Positions 16,946-25,882 of a stretch of 64,000 nt of DNA are shown one piece after another (within the stretch, counting starts at the first letter, position 1; each line of letters starts with the position of its first letter). The stretch comes from Elusimicrobiales bacterium. Its GTDB lineage: Bacteria; Elusimicrobiota; Elusimicrobia; Elusimicrobiales; Elusimicrobiaceae. Below the pieces are notes generated by a model. The model worked only from the letters and a program-made list of their open reading frames with translations. It did no database searches and had not been told where the DNA came from. The stretch is taken from the NCBI GenBank assembly GCA_041651175.1, contig JBAZJT010000008.1, positions 1 through 64,000 on the forward strand, written 5' to 3'. The translations under genes were made by a program, and so were the position numbers.

Positions 16946-18972
16946 GCTTGCTCCTTTGGTGATTTCAACGGTTTGAGGCCGCCGGGGACGGGGCGCGACT
17001 GCTGCGCCTCCCGCTCGGCGGCGCGCTCGCAGAAATACTCCTGCGCGCGGAATTTGCGTTTTCCCTCCGGCGGGGACAGCTTTTTGTAACCCCCGTCGGA
17101 TTGCAGCGCCCAGCCGCTCTGGTTGTCCCTGAAATACTGCGACAGGATGTCGGAAATTTCCTTTTTCGCCTGCCTGTCCTCCACGGGGAAAAGCAGCTCC
17201 AGCCGCTTGTCCAGGTTCCGGGGCATCCAGTCCGCGCTGGAAAGCCACACCTCCTCGTCGCCGCGGTTGCGCAGGCACAGGATGCGACTGTGCTCCAGAA
17301 ACATATCCACGACGCTGATTACCTCTATGTTTTCGCTAAAATCCTTCACGCCGGGGCGCAGGCAGCAGATGCCGCGCACGTTGAGGCGGATTTTCACCCC
17401 CGCGCGCGAGGCGGCGTAAAGCGCGTCTATAATATCCCTGTCCGCAAGCGAATTCATCTTCGCCGTTATCTGGCCCGGGCGCTCCGGTGTGGAAAGCGCG
17501 GCCTCGCGCTCTATGAGCTTTATTATTTTCCGGCGCAGGCCGTAGGGGGCGGCCTCTATCTTTTTCCATGCCGGCGGGTCGGAAACGCCGGTTACCATGT
17601 TGAAAAAAGCGGAGATGTCCGCCGCGATATCCTCGCGTGCGGTGAAAAGCCCGATGTCGCCGTAGAGTTTTGCCGTCCTGTCGTTATAATTGCCGGTGGC
17701 AAGATGGACGTAACGGCGTATCCCGTCGTCCTCGCGGCGGACCACGAGGCAGGCCTTGGCATGGGTTTTCAGCCCGGCCACGCCGTAGATTACATTCGCC
17801 CCGGCGGCCTCCAGCCGGCGCGCCCAGCCGATATTGTTCTCCTCGTCAAAGCGGGCCATAAGCTCCACCAGCACCGTAACCTGCTTTCCGGCGGAGGCCG
17901 CGCTTTCCAGAATGGCGGCCACCGGCGCGTCGGCCCCCACGCGGTAAAGCGTCTGTTTGATGGCCAGCACCCCGGGGTCCCGCGCCGCCTCCGAGAGGAA
18001 GACCTTGAAAGCGTCAAAACTCTCGTACGGGAGATGGACGGTTACATCCCGCTCCCGCAGCAGCTTCCAGACATCGCCGGCGGTTTCAATGCCGGAAACC
18101 CGGCGGGGCCGCCAGGATTTGCGCTTGAGGTTTTCAAAACCCGGCTGGAAAGCCAGCTGCGAAATGCCCTTTATGTCCGGCCATTGTCCGCAATCCACAA
18201 TTTCAGCCGAAGACAAATCCAGCGCGCGGCCCAGGAAATCCCGTATGTCTTTGGGGGCCGAGACTTCAAGCCGCGCAATTTTCCCTTTCCGCCGCAGCCG
18301 CACCGCGCTTTCCATGGCCTTGAGGAAATCCTCCCCCGCATCCTCGCCGAAGGCAAGCTCGCTGGCGCGGGTCAGCCGCGCAAACCCGCGCGAGAGTATC
18401 TCCCTGCCGGCAAAAAGCTCCTGCGCGAAGCGGGCGACGATATCCTCCAGCAGAAGGTATTTCAAACCCTCCTGCGCCGGCAGCGCGGCCATGCGCGGCA
18501 GATTGGCGGGCACCTCCACCGCCGCGTACTTGCCGCCGGCAAAACCGGCTATGAAATACAGCCGCAGATTCGCCAGATGCGGCATTCTGCGGCGCAGCGC
18601 AAGCGGGGTCAGCACGGGCAGCAGTTCCCTTTCAAAATAGCCGCGCGCATGGGCAAGCCCGGCGGCGTCCAGCCCGGAAATGTCGGCCCGGCAAATTCCG
18701 GCGCGCTCCAGCGCGGGAATTATCCCGCCGGAAAACAGCGCGTATTGCTCCGCCACAAGCTCCCGCGCGCGCAGACGCACTGTTTTTGACTCCGGGTCCG
18801 CCGTATCCAGCCGGGGGACGCGGACCATGAAAAACTCGTCCATATTGGAGCTTGTGATGCCGCAGAATTTAAGCCGCTCCAGCGCGGGAAGGGTTTCGTC
18901 CGCCGCCTGCGCCAGCACGCGGCGGTTGAATTCCAGCAGGGACAGTTCCCTGTTGATATATTTGTCGCTCAC
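16942..18972 (-). CDS. ppk: Polyphosphate kinase 1
   Basis: A 676-aa enzyme, normal length for PPK1, that polymerises the gamma phosphate of ATP into polyphosphate. It starts MSDKYINRELSLLEFNRRVL. The conserved NMDEFFMVRVPRL, the phosphorylated His in LKTHAKACLVV, LATGNYNDRTAKLYGD and the second His in FLEHSRILCLRN are all visible. It is followed by a basic tail. The gene overlaps both neighbours by 4 bases (Ppx upstream, cyclophilin downstream), so synthesis and breakdown of polyphosphate are coupled in one transcript. Confidence 0.95.
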   Translation of the reverse strand: MSDKYINRELSLLEFNRRVLAQAADETLPALERLKFCGITSSNMDEFFMVRVPRLDTADPESKTVRLRARELVAEQYALFSGGIIPALERAGICRADISGLDAAGLAHARGYFERELLPVLTPLALRRRMPHLANLRLYFIAGFAGGKYAAVEVPANLPRMAALPAQEGLKYLLLEDIVARFAQELFAGREILSRGFARLTRASELAFGEDAGEDFLKAMESAVRLRRKGKIARLEVSAPKDIRDFLGRALDLSSAEIVDCGQWPDIKGISQLAFQPGFENLKRKSWRPRRVSGIETAGDVWKLLRERDVTVHLPYESFDAFKVFLSEAARDPGVLAIKQTLYRVGADAPVAAILESAASAGKQVTVLVELMARFDEENNIGWARRLEAAGANVIYGVAGLKTHAKACLVVRREDDGIRRYVHLATGNYNDRTAKLYGDIGLFTAREDIAADISAFFNMVTGVSDPPAWKKIEAAPYGLRRKIIKLIEREAALSTPERPGQITAKMNSLADRDIIDALYAASRAGVKIRLNVRGICCLRPGVKDFSENIEVISVVDMFLEHSRILCLRNRGDEEVWLSSADWMPRNLDKRLELLFPVEDRQAKKEISDILSQYFRDNQSGWALQSDGGYKKLSPPEGKRKFRAQEYFCERAAEREAQQSRPVPGGLKPLKSPKEQA

Positions 18973-20507
18973 GCGCGCTCCTGGCGCAGCACGGCGGGGT
19001 AGCCGTAGACATCCAGAAAAAAATCCGACTTGCCGGCAAGGCTCTGCTTTTCCAGCGCATAGTCGCCCGCGTCGCCGGAGAAGGCGATTACGCAGGCGTC
19101 GTCGCGTTTTTCTATCCTTATCTCCTTGAACTTCTGCTGATGGCTGTTGTCCAGCGCGTCGGCCACGCGCAGCATGGCGGCCAGCTTGGCCACCACGGTG
19201 CGGTCCGTCCGGGAAAGCGACATATACGCCGTGTGCGACGGTTTGGGCAGCGAGCGGCGGTGATAGCGCGCCACATTGGACACAATGTCCTTGTGCGATT
19301 TGCGCAGGCCGAAAATCTCCGCCGCGTCTATCAGATACATTGAATGCTTGTGATGGCTGGAAGGCGAAATATAGGTGCCGACGTCGTGGAGTATGCCGGC
19401 GGCCTCCAGCAGCAGCCGCTCCGCGGGGCCCAGGCCGTGCTCCTTCTGCAGCGCGTCAAAGAGCTTTAGCGCGTTGGCGGTTACATTCAGCGCGTGAGCC
19501 TCGTCGTAGCGGTATTTCCTGCCGACGCCCTTGCAGGAATTGATTACCTGACGCGACAGGTCGCGCCTGCGCCCGCAGGCCATTCCGGCAAGCTCCAGCA
19601 TGACGCCGGCGCGTATGCTGGCGTCCGGCACGAGGACGGTTTCGGCTTTTGTCTCTGAGAGGAACGCCGAGTAGACCAGCATGGACGGATAGAGTATCTC
19701 CGCGTCGCGATAAGGCAAAGACAGCGAGCGCGCCCTCTCCTCCACGCTCATTTTTCCGATATTTTTAACAAAATCCAGATACGCCTTGCGCGCCACGGCA
19801 TAATGCGAGGCCCCGCCTTTCCCGCCTATCTCGCGCGCGACGGCGCGCATGTCCCCGCCGGCGGCTATGAAAGTGTCCACGCCGGAAGGCGCGAACTCGC
19901 GCGAGAAATCCTCCATCATGGTGTGCAGGTGGCGTTTCATCGCGCGCGACAGCGCGGAGGAATCCGCCCTGATGGCAATGTCCGCGCTCTGCGGCAGCCG
20001 CACCGAGCCCAGCGGAAGAGAGCGCGAAAACTCCACCCTGCCTTTGACCAGCAAAGTAAGCTCCGTCGCGCCGGCGCCAACCTCCATCACAAGCGCGTTG
20101 ACCGACTGAAAATCCACAGCGCCGGACAGCGCGTCCTCCACCGCCATCAGCAGCAGGCGGTTCTCCTCCATGCCCTCTATGATTTCCACGTCTATGCCGG
20201 CGCGGATGAACACCTTGTCTATGAAATTGTCGCGGTTGGCGGCCTCGCGCACCGCGCTGGTGGCCACCGCGTGCACCTGAATTTTCCCGTAACCGTTTAT
20301 GACATCGCGGTAGGCGGAAAGGACGGACAGGCTTTCCCGCAAAGTCTCGTTTGAGATTTTCCCGGAAGAGAACACGTCCTGGCCCAGCGACACCGGCTTG
20401 GACAGATTCTCAAGCGGACGGAACCCCTCGCTGCCGCCTATCTCCGCCACGGCCAGCCGTATCGCGCTGGAACCGATGTCTATGACCGCCACTATTGAAG
20501 CAGGCAT
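18969..20507 (-). CDS. ppx: Ppx/GppA phosphatase with HD domain
   Basis: A 512-aa protein. The first 300 residues are the ASKHA-fold Ppx/GppA domain (VAVIDIGSSAIRLAVAEI, AVATSAVREAANRDNF, VMEVGAGATELTLL). The rest is an HD-type domain (AAGILHDVGTYIS, HHKHSMYLI, NVARYHR) as in long Ppx proteins. The enzyme removes terminal phosphate from polyphosphate or converts pppGpp to ppGpp; sequence alone cannot separate the two. Direct coupling to ppk by a 4-base overlap favours the polyphosphate role. It starts 3 bases after the sugar kinase. Confidence 0.9.
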   Translation of the reverse strand: MPASIVAVIDIGSSAIRLAVAEIGGSEGFRPLENLSKPVSLGQDVFSSGKISNETLRESLSVLSAYRDVINGYGKIQVHAVATSAVREAANRDNFIDKVFIRAGIDVEIIEGMEENRLLLMAVEDALSGAVDFQSVNALVMEVGAGATELTLLVKGRVEFSRSLPLGSVRLPQSADIAIRADSSALSRAMKRHLHTMMEDFSREFAPSGVDTFIAAGGDMRAVAREIGGKGGASHYAVARKAYLDFVKNIGKMSVEERARSLSLPYRDAEILYPSMLVYSAFLSETKAETVLVPDASIRAGVMLELAGMACGRRRDLSRQVINSCKGVGRKYRYDEAHALNVTANALKLFDALQKEHGLGPAERLLLEAAGILHDVGTYISPSSHHKHSMYLIDAAEIFGLRKSHKDIVSNVARYHRRSLPKPSHTAYMSLSRTDRTVVAKLAAMLRVADALDNSHQQKFKEIRIEKRDDACVIAFSGDAGDYALEKQSLAGKSDFFLDVYGYPAVLRQERA

Positions 20508-20510
20508 GGG

Positions 20511-21485
20511 CTATATCCGCTCCGCCGCCATGGCAGCCGCGCCCATTACGGCGGCATTGTCGCCCAGCTTTGCGCGGACCACTTTCACCTTGTCGCGCAG
20601 CGAGGGCAGGGAATGCTCGCGCATGGATTTTTCGGCCTCGGGCAGGATTATGTCGCCCATGGCCTCCATCATGCCGCCGCCCAGCACTATTATCTCCGGG
20701 TCCGTGATATGGAGAACGTTGGCCATGGCGATGCCTATCATCGCGGCCTTGAGCTTAACAAGCTCGCGCACGTCCCTGTCGCCGGACGCGGCGGCCTTTG
20801 CCAGCGCGCCGCTTTTTATGGCGCGCACGTCCGTGCCCGTCCTTGCCAGCAGCGACTTTGCCTGTCCGCGCGCCGCCATGACAGCCGCCTCCGCCGAAAG
20901 CGACAGCCGCCCCGCCGACGCTTCCAGGCAGCCCCTGTTGCCGCAGCCGCACAGCGGGCCCAGCGGGTCCACGAAAATATGGCCGAACTCTCCAGCCGCG
21001 CCACGCGCGCCGCGGTAAAGCTTCCCATCCAGTATAAGCGCGCCGCCTATGCCGGTTCCCAGGAAAAAGCCGGCGGCATGGCTGCAGCCAGCCGCCGCGC
21101 CGAAGCGGTATTCCCCGTAAAGCCCCATGTTGACGTCGTTTTCCACGATGCAGGGGACATTCAGCTCCCGCTCCAGCCGGCGGCCAAGCGGGTAATCGCT
21201 TAGAAACGGTATATTGGGCGCGAAAATTACGGAATTTTTGGCGATATTGATAAGTCCGGGACAGCCAACGCCTATGGCGGACACCGCCTCGCGCCGGACA
21301 TGCCCCTCTTCCAGCACGCGGGCCACAAGGCCGGTGATTGTGTTGATAAGATAGCGCTCCCCCTCCTCCGCCATCGTTTTGGCCTTGGCCGAGGCCAGAA
21401 GATTATCCCTTGCATCCACCACACCGGCCAGGATTTTGGTGCCGCCTATGTCTATGCCGACCCTGTATGTTTTTTTTGCCGCCAT
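20511..21485 (-). CDS. ROK-family sugar kinase (glucokinase-like)
   Basis: A 324-aa cytoplasmic kinase. The phosphate-binding loop GIDIGGTKILAG is at residues 10-21, the catalytic Asp in VENDVNMGLYGE, GTGIGGALI and GAAGEFGHIF follow, and the ROK zinc site CGCGNRGCLE is intact. Likely substrate is glucose or a related hexose with ATP as donor. It opens the polyphosphate operon, 3 bases before ppx. The zinc motif argues against the short polyphosphate-glucokinase subgroup, though a phosphate-donor link cannot be excluded. GGGGAGGA lies before the ATG. Confidence 0.85.
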   Translation of the reverse strand: MAAKKTYRVGIDIGGTKILAGVVDARDNLLASAKAKTMAEEGERYLINTITGLVARVLEEGHVRREAVSAIGVGCPGLINIAKNSVIFAPNIPFLSDYPLGRRLERELNVPCIVENDVNMGLYGEYRFGAAAGCSHAAGFFLGTGIGGALILDGKLYRGARGAAGEFGHIFVDPLGPLCGCGNRGCLEASAGRLSLSAEAAVMAARGQAKSLLARTGTDVRAIKSGALAKAAASGDRDVRELVKLKAAMIGIAMANVLHITDPEIIVLGGGMMEAMGDIILPEAEKSMREHSLPSLRDKVKVVRAKLGDNAAVMGAAAMAAERI

Positions 21486-21527
21486 AAATTCCCATCCTCC
21501 CCGAAAAGCCGCTCCGGCTACACTATA

Positions 21528-21557
21528 CGAAAAAAACCGCCCCTTTCGGGGCGGTTT
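21528..21557 (-). terminator. Rho-independent terminator of acn-icd-aclBA
   Basis: A 10-bp stem AAACCGCCCC / GGGGCGGTTT with a 4-base loop, followed on the minus strand by a run of seven or more T. It sits 4 bases after the aclA stop. Confidence 0.9.
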
Positions 21558-21560
21558 GCG

Positions 21561-23390
21561 TCAGAGGTCGGTCATGTAGGCTATCTCGTCATACGGCACG
21601 CGGTAGAGAGGCTGCTTCATGCGCTTCTGGTCAAAGACATGGCCGAATATGCCGATGGAGCGCGCCACCACAAACAGCGCGTTGAGCATTCCCAGCGCGA
21701 TTATATCGTCAATCTCGCGCTTTGTGAAACAGCCGCAGGATTTGAGCAGGTCCACAAAGCAGACGCCTATGCAGCCGTCCACGTTGAGAATCAGATTGCC
21801 CTTTTTCCGGGTGGTCAGCTTTTCCACCTCAAGCGCGTAATCCAGAGTGGGGGTCTGCCGGAAATTGTCCTTCACGAATTTCTTGAGCAGCTCCACCCGC
21901 TTGTCGGGATTGGTGAGGCTTTTGACGCGGTGGCCTATGCCGGGAATCGGCGTATTTTTGGCCTTCATCCCGCGCACAAAGTCGGCGGGGGCAATCCCCT
22001 CCTCCTGAGCGCGCTTGAAGGCCTGCGCCGCGCCGTCTATCGCCCCGCCGAAACGCGGGCCTATGGTCAGCAGCCCCGAGGCCAGCGAGGAGATTATGTC
22101 CTTGCCGGCGCGGGAGGCTACTATGGCGTTGTGCGCGCCGGAAACCGCGGGACCGTGGTCCGCCGTCAGTATGATGGCGGTTTCCAGGAATTTCGCGCCG
22201 TAATCCGGCAGCTGCCGCCGGAACCACAAAAGCCCGATGACGCCGCCTATGCCCATGTTTTTTTCCAGAATTTCGCTTATGGGCACGCGGCAGTATTCAA
22301 GCTCGTCTTTCTTCTCGTCGGAGATGGTGTTCACGAACTCCGTCGGCTTGCGGATTTTGCCTTCCTTGACAGCCTGGGCGTAATCCATCGGAACCGCCGG
22401 GGCGGCTACGTCCGCCGCGGGCTTTAGCCCGCCGGATTTGACGAGGCTCTCATAGACGGATTTTATCGTCTCGCCGTAATCGTCAAAGGAGTTGGGCACT
22501 TTCGCGCCGGCCTCGCGCAGGGCCTTGTTTTTGGCCTCGGCGGTTTCCAGCGCCGAATCGGCCTTCGCGCCGGCGTGGCCGAACTGCACGCCCGACGGGA
22601 ACATCCCCGCGCAGGTGCCGGTAACCCAGATGACCAGCGGCTTTCTGATTTTGCCGGATTTAAGCGCGTCAACGATTTTAAGCTCTTCCGTGCCGCCGAT
22701 TTCGCCCAGGGCGGCAATCATTTTGACTTCGGGAATGCTTTCGTAGCGCAGTATATGCTCCAGCAACGTGGAGCCGGGATACGAATCGCCGCCTATGGCG
22801 ACGCCCTCGTAAAGCCCGTCGGAGTTGCGGGCTATGATGTTATAGCACTCGTTAGAAAGCCCGCCGGATTTGGACACAAAACCCACGCTGCCCGGCCTGT
22901 GCAATTTGGATTCGACGATGTTGTCAATCGTGCCGGCGGTGTTGGCGATTTTGAAGCAGCCGGCCTTTATTCCGCCCACGGTGGCCGGGCCGATGATTGT
23001 CTTGCCCAGTTTTGCCGCCAGCGCTGCAAGCTGGCGGGAGCGGCGCTCCGGCACGCCCTCGGCTATGACGGCCACGGTCCTGATTGTGGCGCATTCCAGC
23101 GCCTCCGCCGTGGTGGCGTAGGCGCTGCGGAAGGAAGCGAAATTGACCACCACATCCGCCTTCGGAAACCTGTCCGCGGCAGTCTTTATATCCGGCACTT
23201 TCGGAATCAGAATCTCGTTTTTGCCGAAAAACGCCTTGTGCCAGCCTTCGCGCCCGGGGTCCACAATCACAGACACCGACGGGGTTTTCCGGCGGCAGAC
23301 GAAATCAAAATCCAGCATGCGCTGGATGGCGTTTGTCTGGCAGCCGTAGATTATGGCGGTGGTGTCTTTTGAAAAAATCTCCGCGCTCAT
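21561..23390 (-). CDS. aclA: ATP-citrate lyase large subunit (citryl-CoA synthetase/lyase part)
   Basis: A 609-aa protein, the expected length for the large subunit of heteromeric ATP-citrate lyase. The first 300 residues are succinyl-CoA-synthetase-alpha-like (GPATVGGIKAGCF, VSKSGGLSNECYN, and the phosphorylated His in FGHAGAKADS). The C-terminal 260 are citrate-synthase-like (GPAVSGAHNAIVASRAGKD, PGIGHRVKS, LNVDGCIGVCFVDLL). With AclB it cleaves citrate with ATP and CoA to acetyl-CoA and oxaloacetate. The start overlaps the aclB stop as ATGA. The gene ends the acn-icd-aclB-aclA operon. Confidence 0.93.
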   Translation of the reverse strand: MSAEIFSKDTTAIIYGCQTNAIQRMLDFDFVCRRKTPSVSVIVDPGREGWHKAFFGKNEILIPKVPDIKTAADRFPKADVVVNFASFRSAYATTAEALECATIRTVAVIAEGVPERRSRQLAALAAKLGKTIIGPATVGGIKAGCFKIANTAGTIDNIVESKLHRPGSVGFVSKSGGLSNECYNIIARNSDGLYEGVAIGGDSYPGSTLLEHILRYESIPEVKMIAALGEIGGTEELKIVDALKSGKIRKPLVIWVTGTCAGMFPSGVQFGHAGAKADSALETAEAKNKALREAGAKVPNSFDDYGETIKSVYESLVKSGGLKPAADVAAPAVPMDYAQAVKEGKIRKPTEFVNTISDEKKDELEYCRVPISEILEKNMGIGGVIGLLWFRRQLPDYGAKFLETAIILTADHGPAVSGAHNAIVASRAGKDIISSLASGLLTIGPRFGGAIDGAAQAFKRAQEEGIAPADFVRGMKAKNTPIPGIGHRVKSLTNPDKRVELLKKFVKDNFRQTPTLDYALEVEKLTTRKKGNLILNVDGCIGVCFVDLLKSCGCFTKREIDDIIALGMLNALFVVARSIGIFGHVFDQKRMKQPLYRVPYDEIAYMTDL

Positions 23391-24655
23391 TTGCCGCCTC
23401 CGTTAAGAGCCATGGAAACTATCTTTGTCATATGCGTCTCCGGGCCATAGACGGCTACGGGCAGCCCCAGCGTCTCGCCCAGTTTTCTCATCCGGGCAAG
23501 CCCCTCTTTATAATTGGGACCGCCGCGCCGGACGAATATTCTGACGCTGGTTTTAGCCAGCTTGTCCTTGTTTTCGGTCAGCGCGCGTATGATGCCGCCG
23601 AAGGTCTTGGCGACATCGGTGAAATTGGCTATGCCGCCGCCTATAAGCAGCACCTTGCCGCGCGGGTCGCTTTCGCGGGTCATCAGGTCCAGCACGGTTT
23701 TCGCGTACTGGTAGGTAAGCTCCTCGGACGGATCGCCGGAGTATTCGCCGTAATTGGCAAGCTCCTTTGAATAGCCCAGGTCGCAGACAGTGTCGGCGTA
23801 AATAACCGAGGCGCCCCCGCCGGCCACCATCGTCCACACCCGGCCTTTGGGATTTAGAACCGTCAGCTTGAGGGAAGCGCCGCTCTGCTCGTCCAATTGT
23901 TTTACGAAAGCCTCTTCTTTGGTGAGCTTTGCGCCGAAAGCCGGAGGAAACTCTATATCGCCCCAGATATGGCGGGTCTCAAACAGCGCGGTGTCGTCTA
24001 ATTTGGCGACCAAATCCAGCGGAATAATGCCGCCGTCGGCGGAGAAGGTGAACGGGTTGATTTCCAGATACGAAAACCCGCCCTCTGCGTAGAGGCCGTG
24101 CAGCGCGCGCAGGAATTTGACCACCTCGCCGCGCCGCTTTATCTCCGGCAAAGCGAATTCCGCGTTCTGCGCGCTTTCCAGCACGGGGATGCGGGTTTCC
24201 ACCACCTTGTCCCAGTTCTCCTCCACATAAATGCCGCCTTTGGGCGAAAAGTAGACCACGTCGCAGCCGCGCTCGGAGCGGATGGCGGCGTAATACTCCT
24301 CGTCCTGATTGTGCGGGGTGAACGGCTCCAGCATAAAGCGGTTAAGCTCGCCCGTGGTTTTGCCGACGGTTACGGTTTTGCCCATGCGCTCCCGTATCCA
24401 GCTCCAGGCGGTTTTCCAGTCCGCGTCCAGAAGCACCAGGCCGTGCTTGCCGCGCTTGCCGAACAACTGGTCCGGCTTGGCCACAAGCTTTTCGGTTTTC
24501 AGCCAGGGATGGGAGGAGAGCAGTTCCGCCTCCTCCGTTTCCGGCGTAACCAGCGCCAGCATCCGCGCGCGGGATTCAAGCTGCGGGAATTCCTTCGCCA
24601 GCCAGCTGAAAAGCGCGCGCTTGCCCTCGTATTCCCGTATTCCTTTCTGCGCCAT
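23387..24655 (-). CDS. aclB: ATP-citrate lyase small subunit (ATP-grasp)
   Basis: A 422-aa protein beginning MAQKGIREYEGKRALFSWLA. It has the ATP-grasp fold and succinyl-CoA-synthetase-beta-like layout of the AclB subunit: LVAKPDQLFGKRGKHGLVLL near residue 60, YLEINPFTFSADGGIIPLDL near 195 and VAGGGASVIYADTVCDLG near 280. It supplies the ATP site to AclA, whose start codon lies inside this gene's stop. One base separates it from icd upstream. Confidence 0.92.
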   Translation of the reverse strand: MAQKGIREYEGKRALFSWLAKEFPQLESRARMLALVTPETEEAELLSSHPWLKTEKLVAKPDQLFGKRGKHGLVLLDADWKTAWSWIRERMGKTVTVGKTTGELNRFMLEPFTPHNQDEEYYAAIRSERGCDVVYFSPKGGIYVEENWDKVVETRIPVLESAQNAEFALPEIKRRGEVVKFLRALHGLYAEGGFSYLEINPFTFSADGGIIPLDLVAKLDDTALFETRHIWGDIEFPPAFGAKLTKEEAFVKQLDEQSGASLKLTVLNPKGRVWTMVAGGGASVIYADTVCDLGYSKELANYGEYSGDPSEELTYQYAKTVLDLMTRESDPRGKVLLIGGGIANFTDVAKTFGGIIRALTENKDKLAKTSVRIFVRRGGPNYKEGLARMRKLGETLGLPVAVYGPETHMTKIVSMALNGGGK

Positions 24656-24656
24656 A

Positions 24657-25871
24657 CTAGTTCAACACCCCCGCCGCCAGCCGGGAGGCGACGGCGTCTA
24701 TGAAGCCTTCGGTTGTCTGATGCTTGTCGGGCCTGGGCGTCATAAGCGGAACAAGGTCCTTTGTGACAATGCCGTCCTCTATGCAGGAAATCACAGCCCG
24801 CTCCAGCCGCTCGCCGAATTTGACCACCTCCGGCGTGCCGTCCAGCTCGCCGCGCTTTTTGATGCCGCCGGTCCAGGCGAATATGGAGGCGACGGAGTTG
24901 GTGCTTGTCGCATTGCCCTTGAGATGCTCGTAATAATGCCGCTTCACAGTGCCGTGCGCGGCCTCGTATTCAAACTTCCCGTCGGGGGAGACCAGGACGG
25001 AAGTCATCATCCCCAGGCTGCCAAATCCGGCGGCCACCATGTCGGAGAACACGTCGCCATCGTAGTTGCGCATGGCCCAGAGCATGCCGCCCTCGTGCTT
25101 CATCACCTGGGCGACGGCGTCGTCTATGAGCATGTAGCGGTAGCTGATGCCGGCCTTGTCCATGTCCGCCTTGCGCGCGGCCACTTCCTGGGCGAAAATA
25201 TCGCGGAAATGGGCATGGTATTTTTTGCTTATGGTGTCTTTTACCGCAAACCACACGTCCACCCGCTCCGACAGGGCGTAGTTGATGCAGGCCTTGGCGA
25301 AGGAGTGTATGGACTTGTCGGTGTTGTGTATGCCCATTATGACGCCGGGGCCGTTGAAGTCGTGGATGGTGGCGCGCAGTTCCGCGCCGCCGTCGGACGG
25401 GGTGAACATAAGTTCCGCCTTGCCGGGCCCGTCCGCCACCAGTTCCATAGACTTGTAAAGGTCGCCGTAGGCGTGGCGGCCTATGATGATGGGCTTTTTC
25501 CAGCTGCGCACGGCGGGGACGATGTTTTTGACCGTTATCGGCTTGCGGAACACGGTGCCGTCCAGTATGGAGCGTATCTGCCCGTTGGGCGAGGGCCACG
25601 CCTTTTTAAGGCTGTATTCCTTCACGCGGTCCGCGTCCGGGGTTATGGTGGCGCATTTTATGCCCACGCCGTACTGCTTGATGGCGTTGGCGGAGTCCAC
25701 GGTGATTTTATCGTCGGTCTCGTCGCGCTTTTTGACGCCGAGGTCGTAATATTTGAGGTCTATGTCCAGATGCGGCAGGATGAGCTTTTCCTTTATCATC
25801 GCCCAGATGATGCGCGTCATCTCGTCGCCGTCCATCTCCACTACCGGGGTTTTGACTCTTATTTTTGCCAT
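24657..25871 (-). CDS. icd: NADP-type isocitrate dehydrogenase
   Basis: A 404-aa enzyme of the homodimeric eukaryote-like NADP-IDH group (opening VKTPVVEMDGDEMTRIIWAM). Substrate-binding residues lie in KSPNG-type WPSPNGQIRSILDGTVFR. Metal-ligand Asp residues are in MLIDDAVAQVM and NYDGDVFSDM, and GTVKRHYYEH is the coenzyme loop. It interconverts isocitrate and 2-oxoglutarate; next to ATP-citrate lyase it could run in the reductive direction. It sits 11 bases after acn and 1 base before aclB. Confidence 0.93.
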   Translation of the reverse strand: MAKIRVKTPVVEMDGDEMTRIIWAMIKEKLILPHLDIDLKYYDLGVKKRDETDDKITVDSANAIKQYGVGIKCATITPDADRVKEYSLKKAWPSPNGQIRSILDGTVFRKPITVKNIVPAVRSWKKPIIIGRHAYGDLYKSMELVADGPGKAELMFTPSDGGAELRATIHDFNGPGVIMGIHNTDKSIHSFAKACINYALSERVDVWFAVKDTISKKYHAHFRDIFAQEVAARKADMDKAGISYRYMLIDDAVAQVMKHEGGMLWAMRNYDGDVFSDMVAAGFGSLGMMTSVLVSPDGKFEYEAAHGTVKRHYYEHLKGNATSTNSVASIFAWTGGIKKRGELDGTPEVVKFGERLERAVISCIEDGIVTKDLVPLMTPRPDKHQTTEGFIDAVASRLAAGVLN

Positions 25872-25882
25872 ATGGTTTCTCC

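Noticed and set aside
17101..18789. 562-codon open frame on the plus strand
   Set aside because: Antisense to ppk, which has all its catalytic motifs; the plus frame has no recognisable features.
20511..21485. Polyphosphate glucokinase call for the ROK kinase
   Set aside because: The intact CGCGNRGCLE zinc site and length fit ATP-type ROK kinases; operon context alone is not enough.
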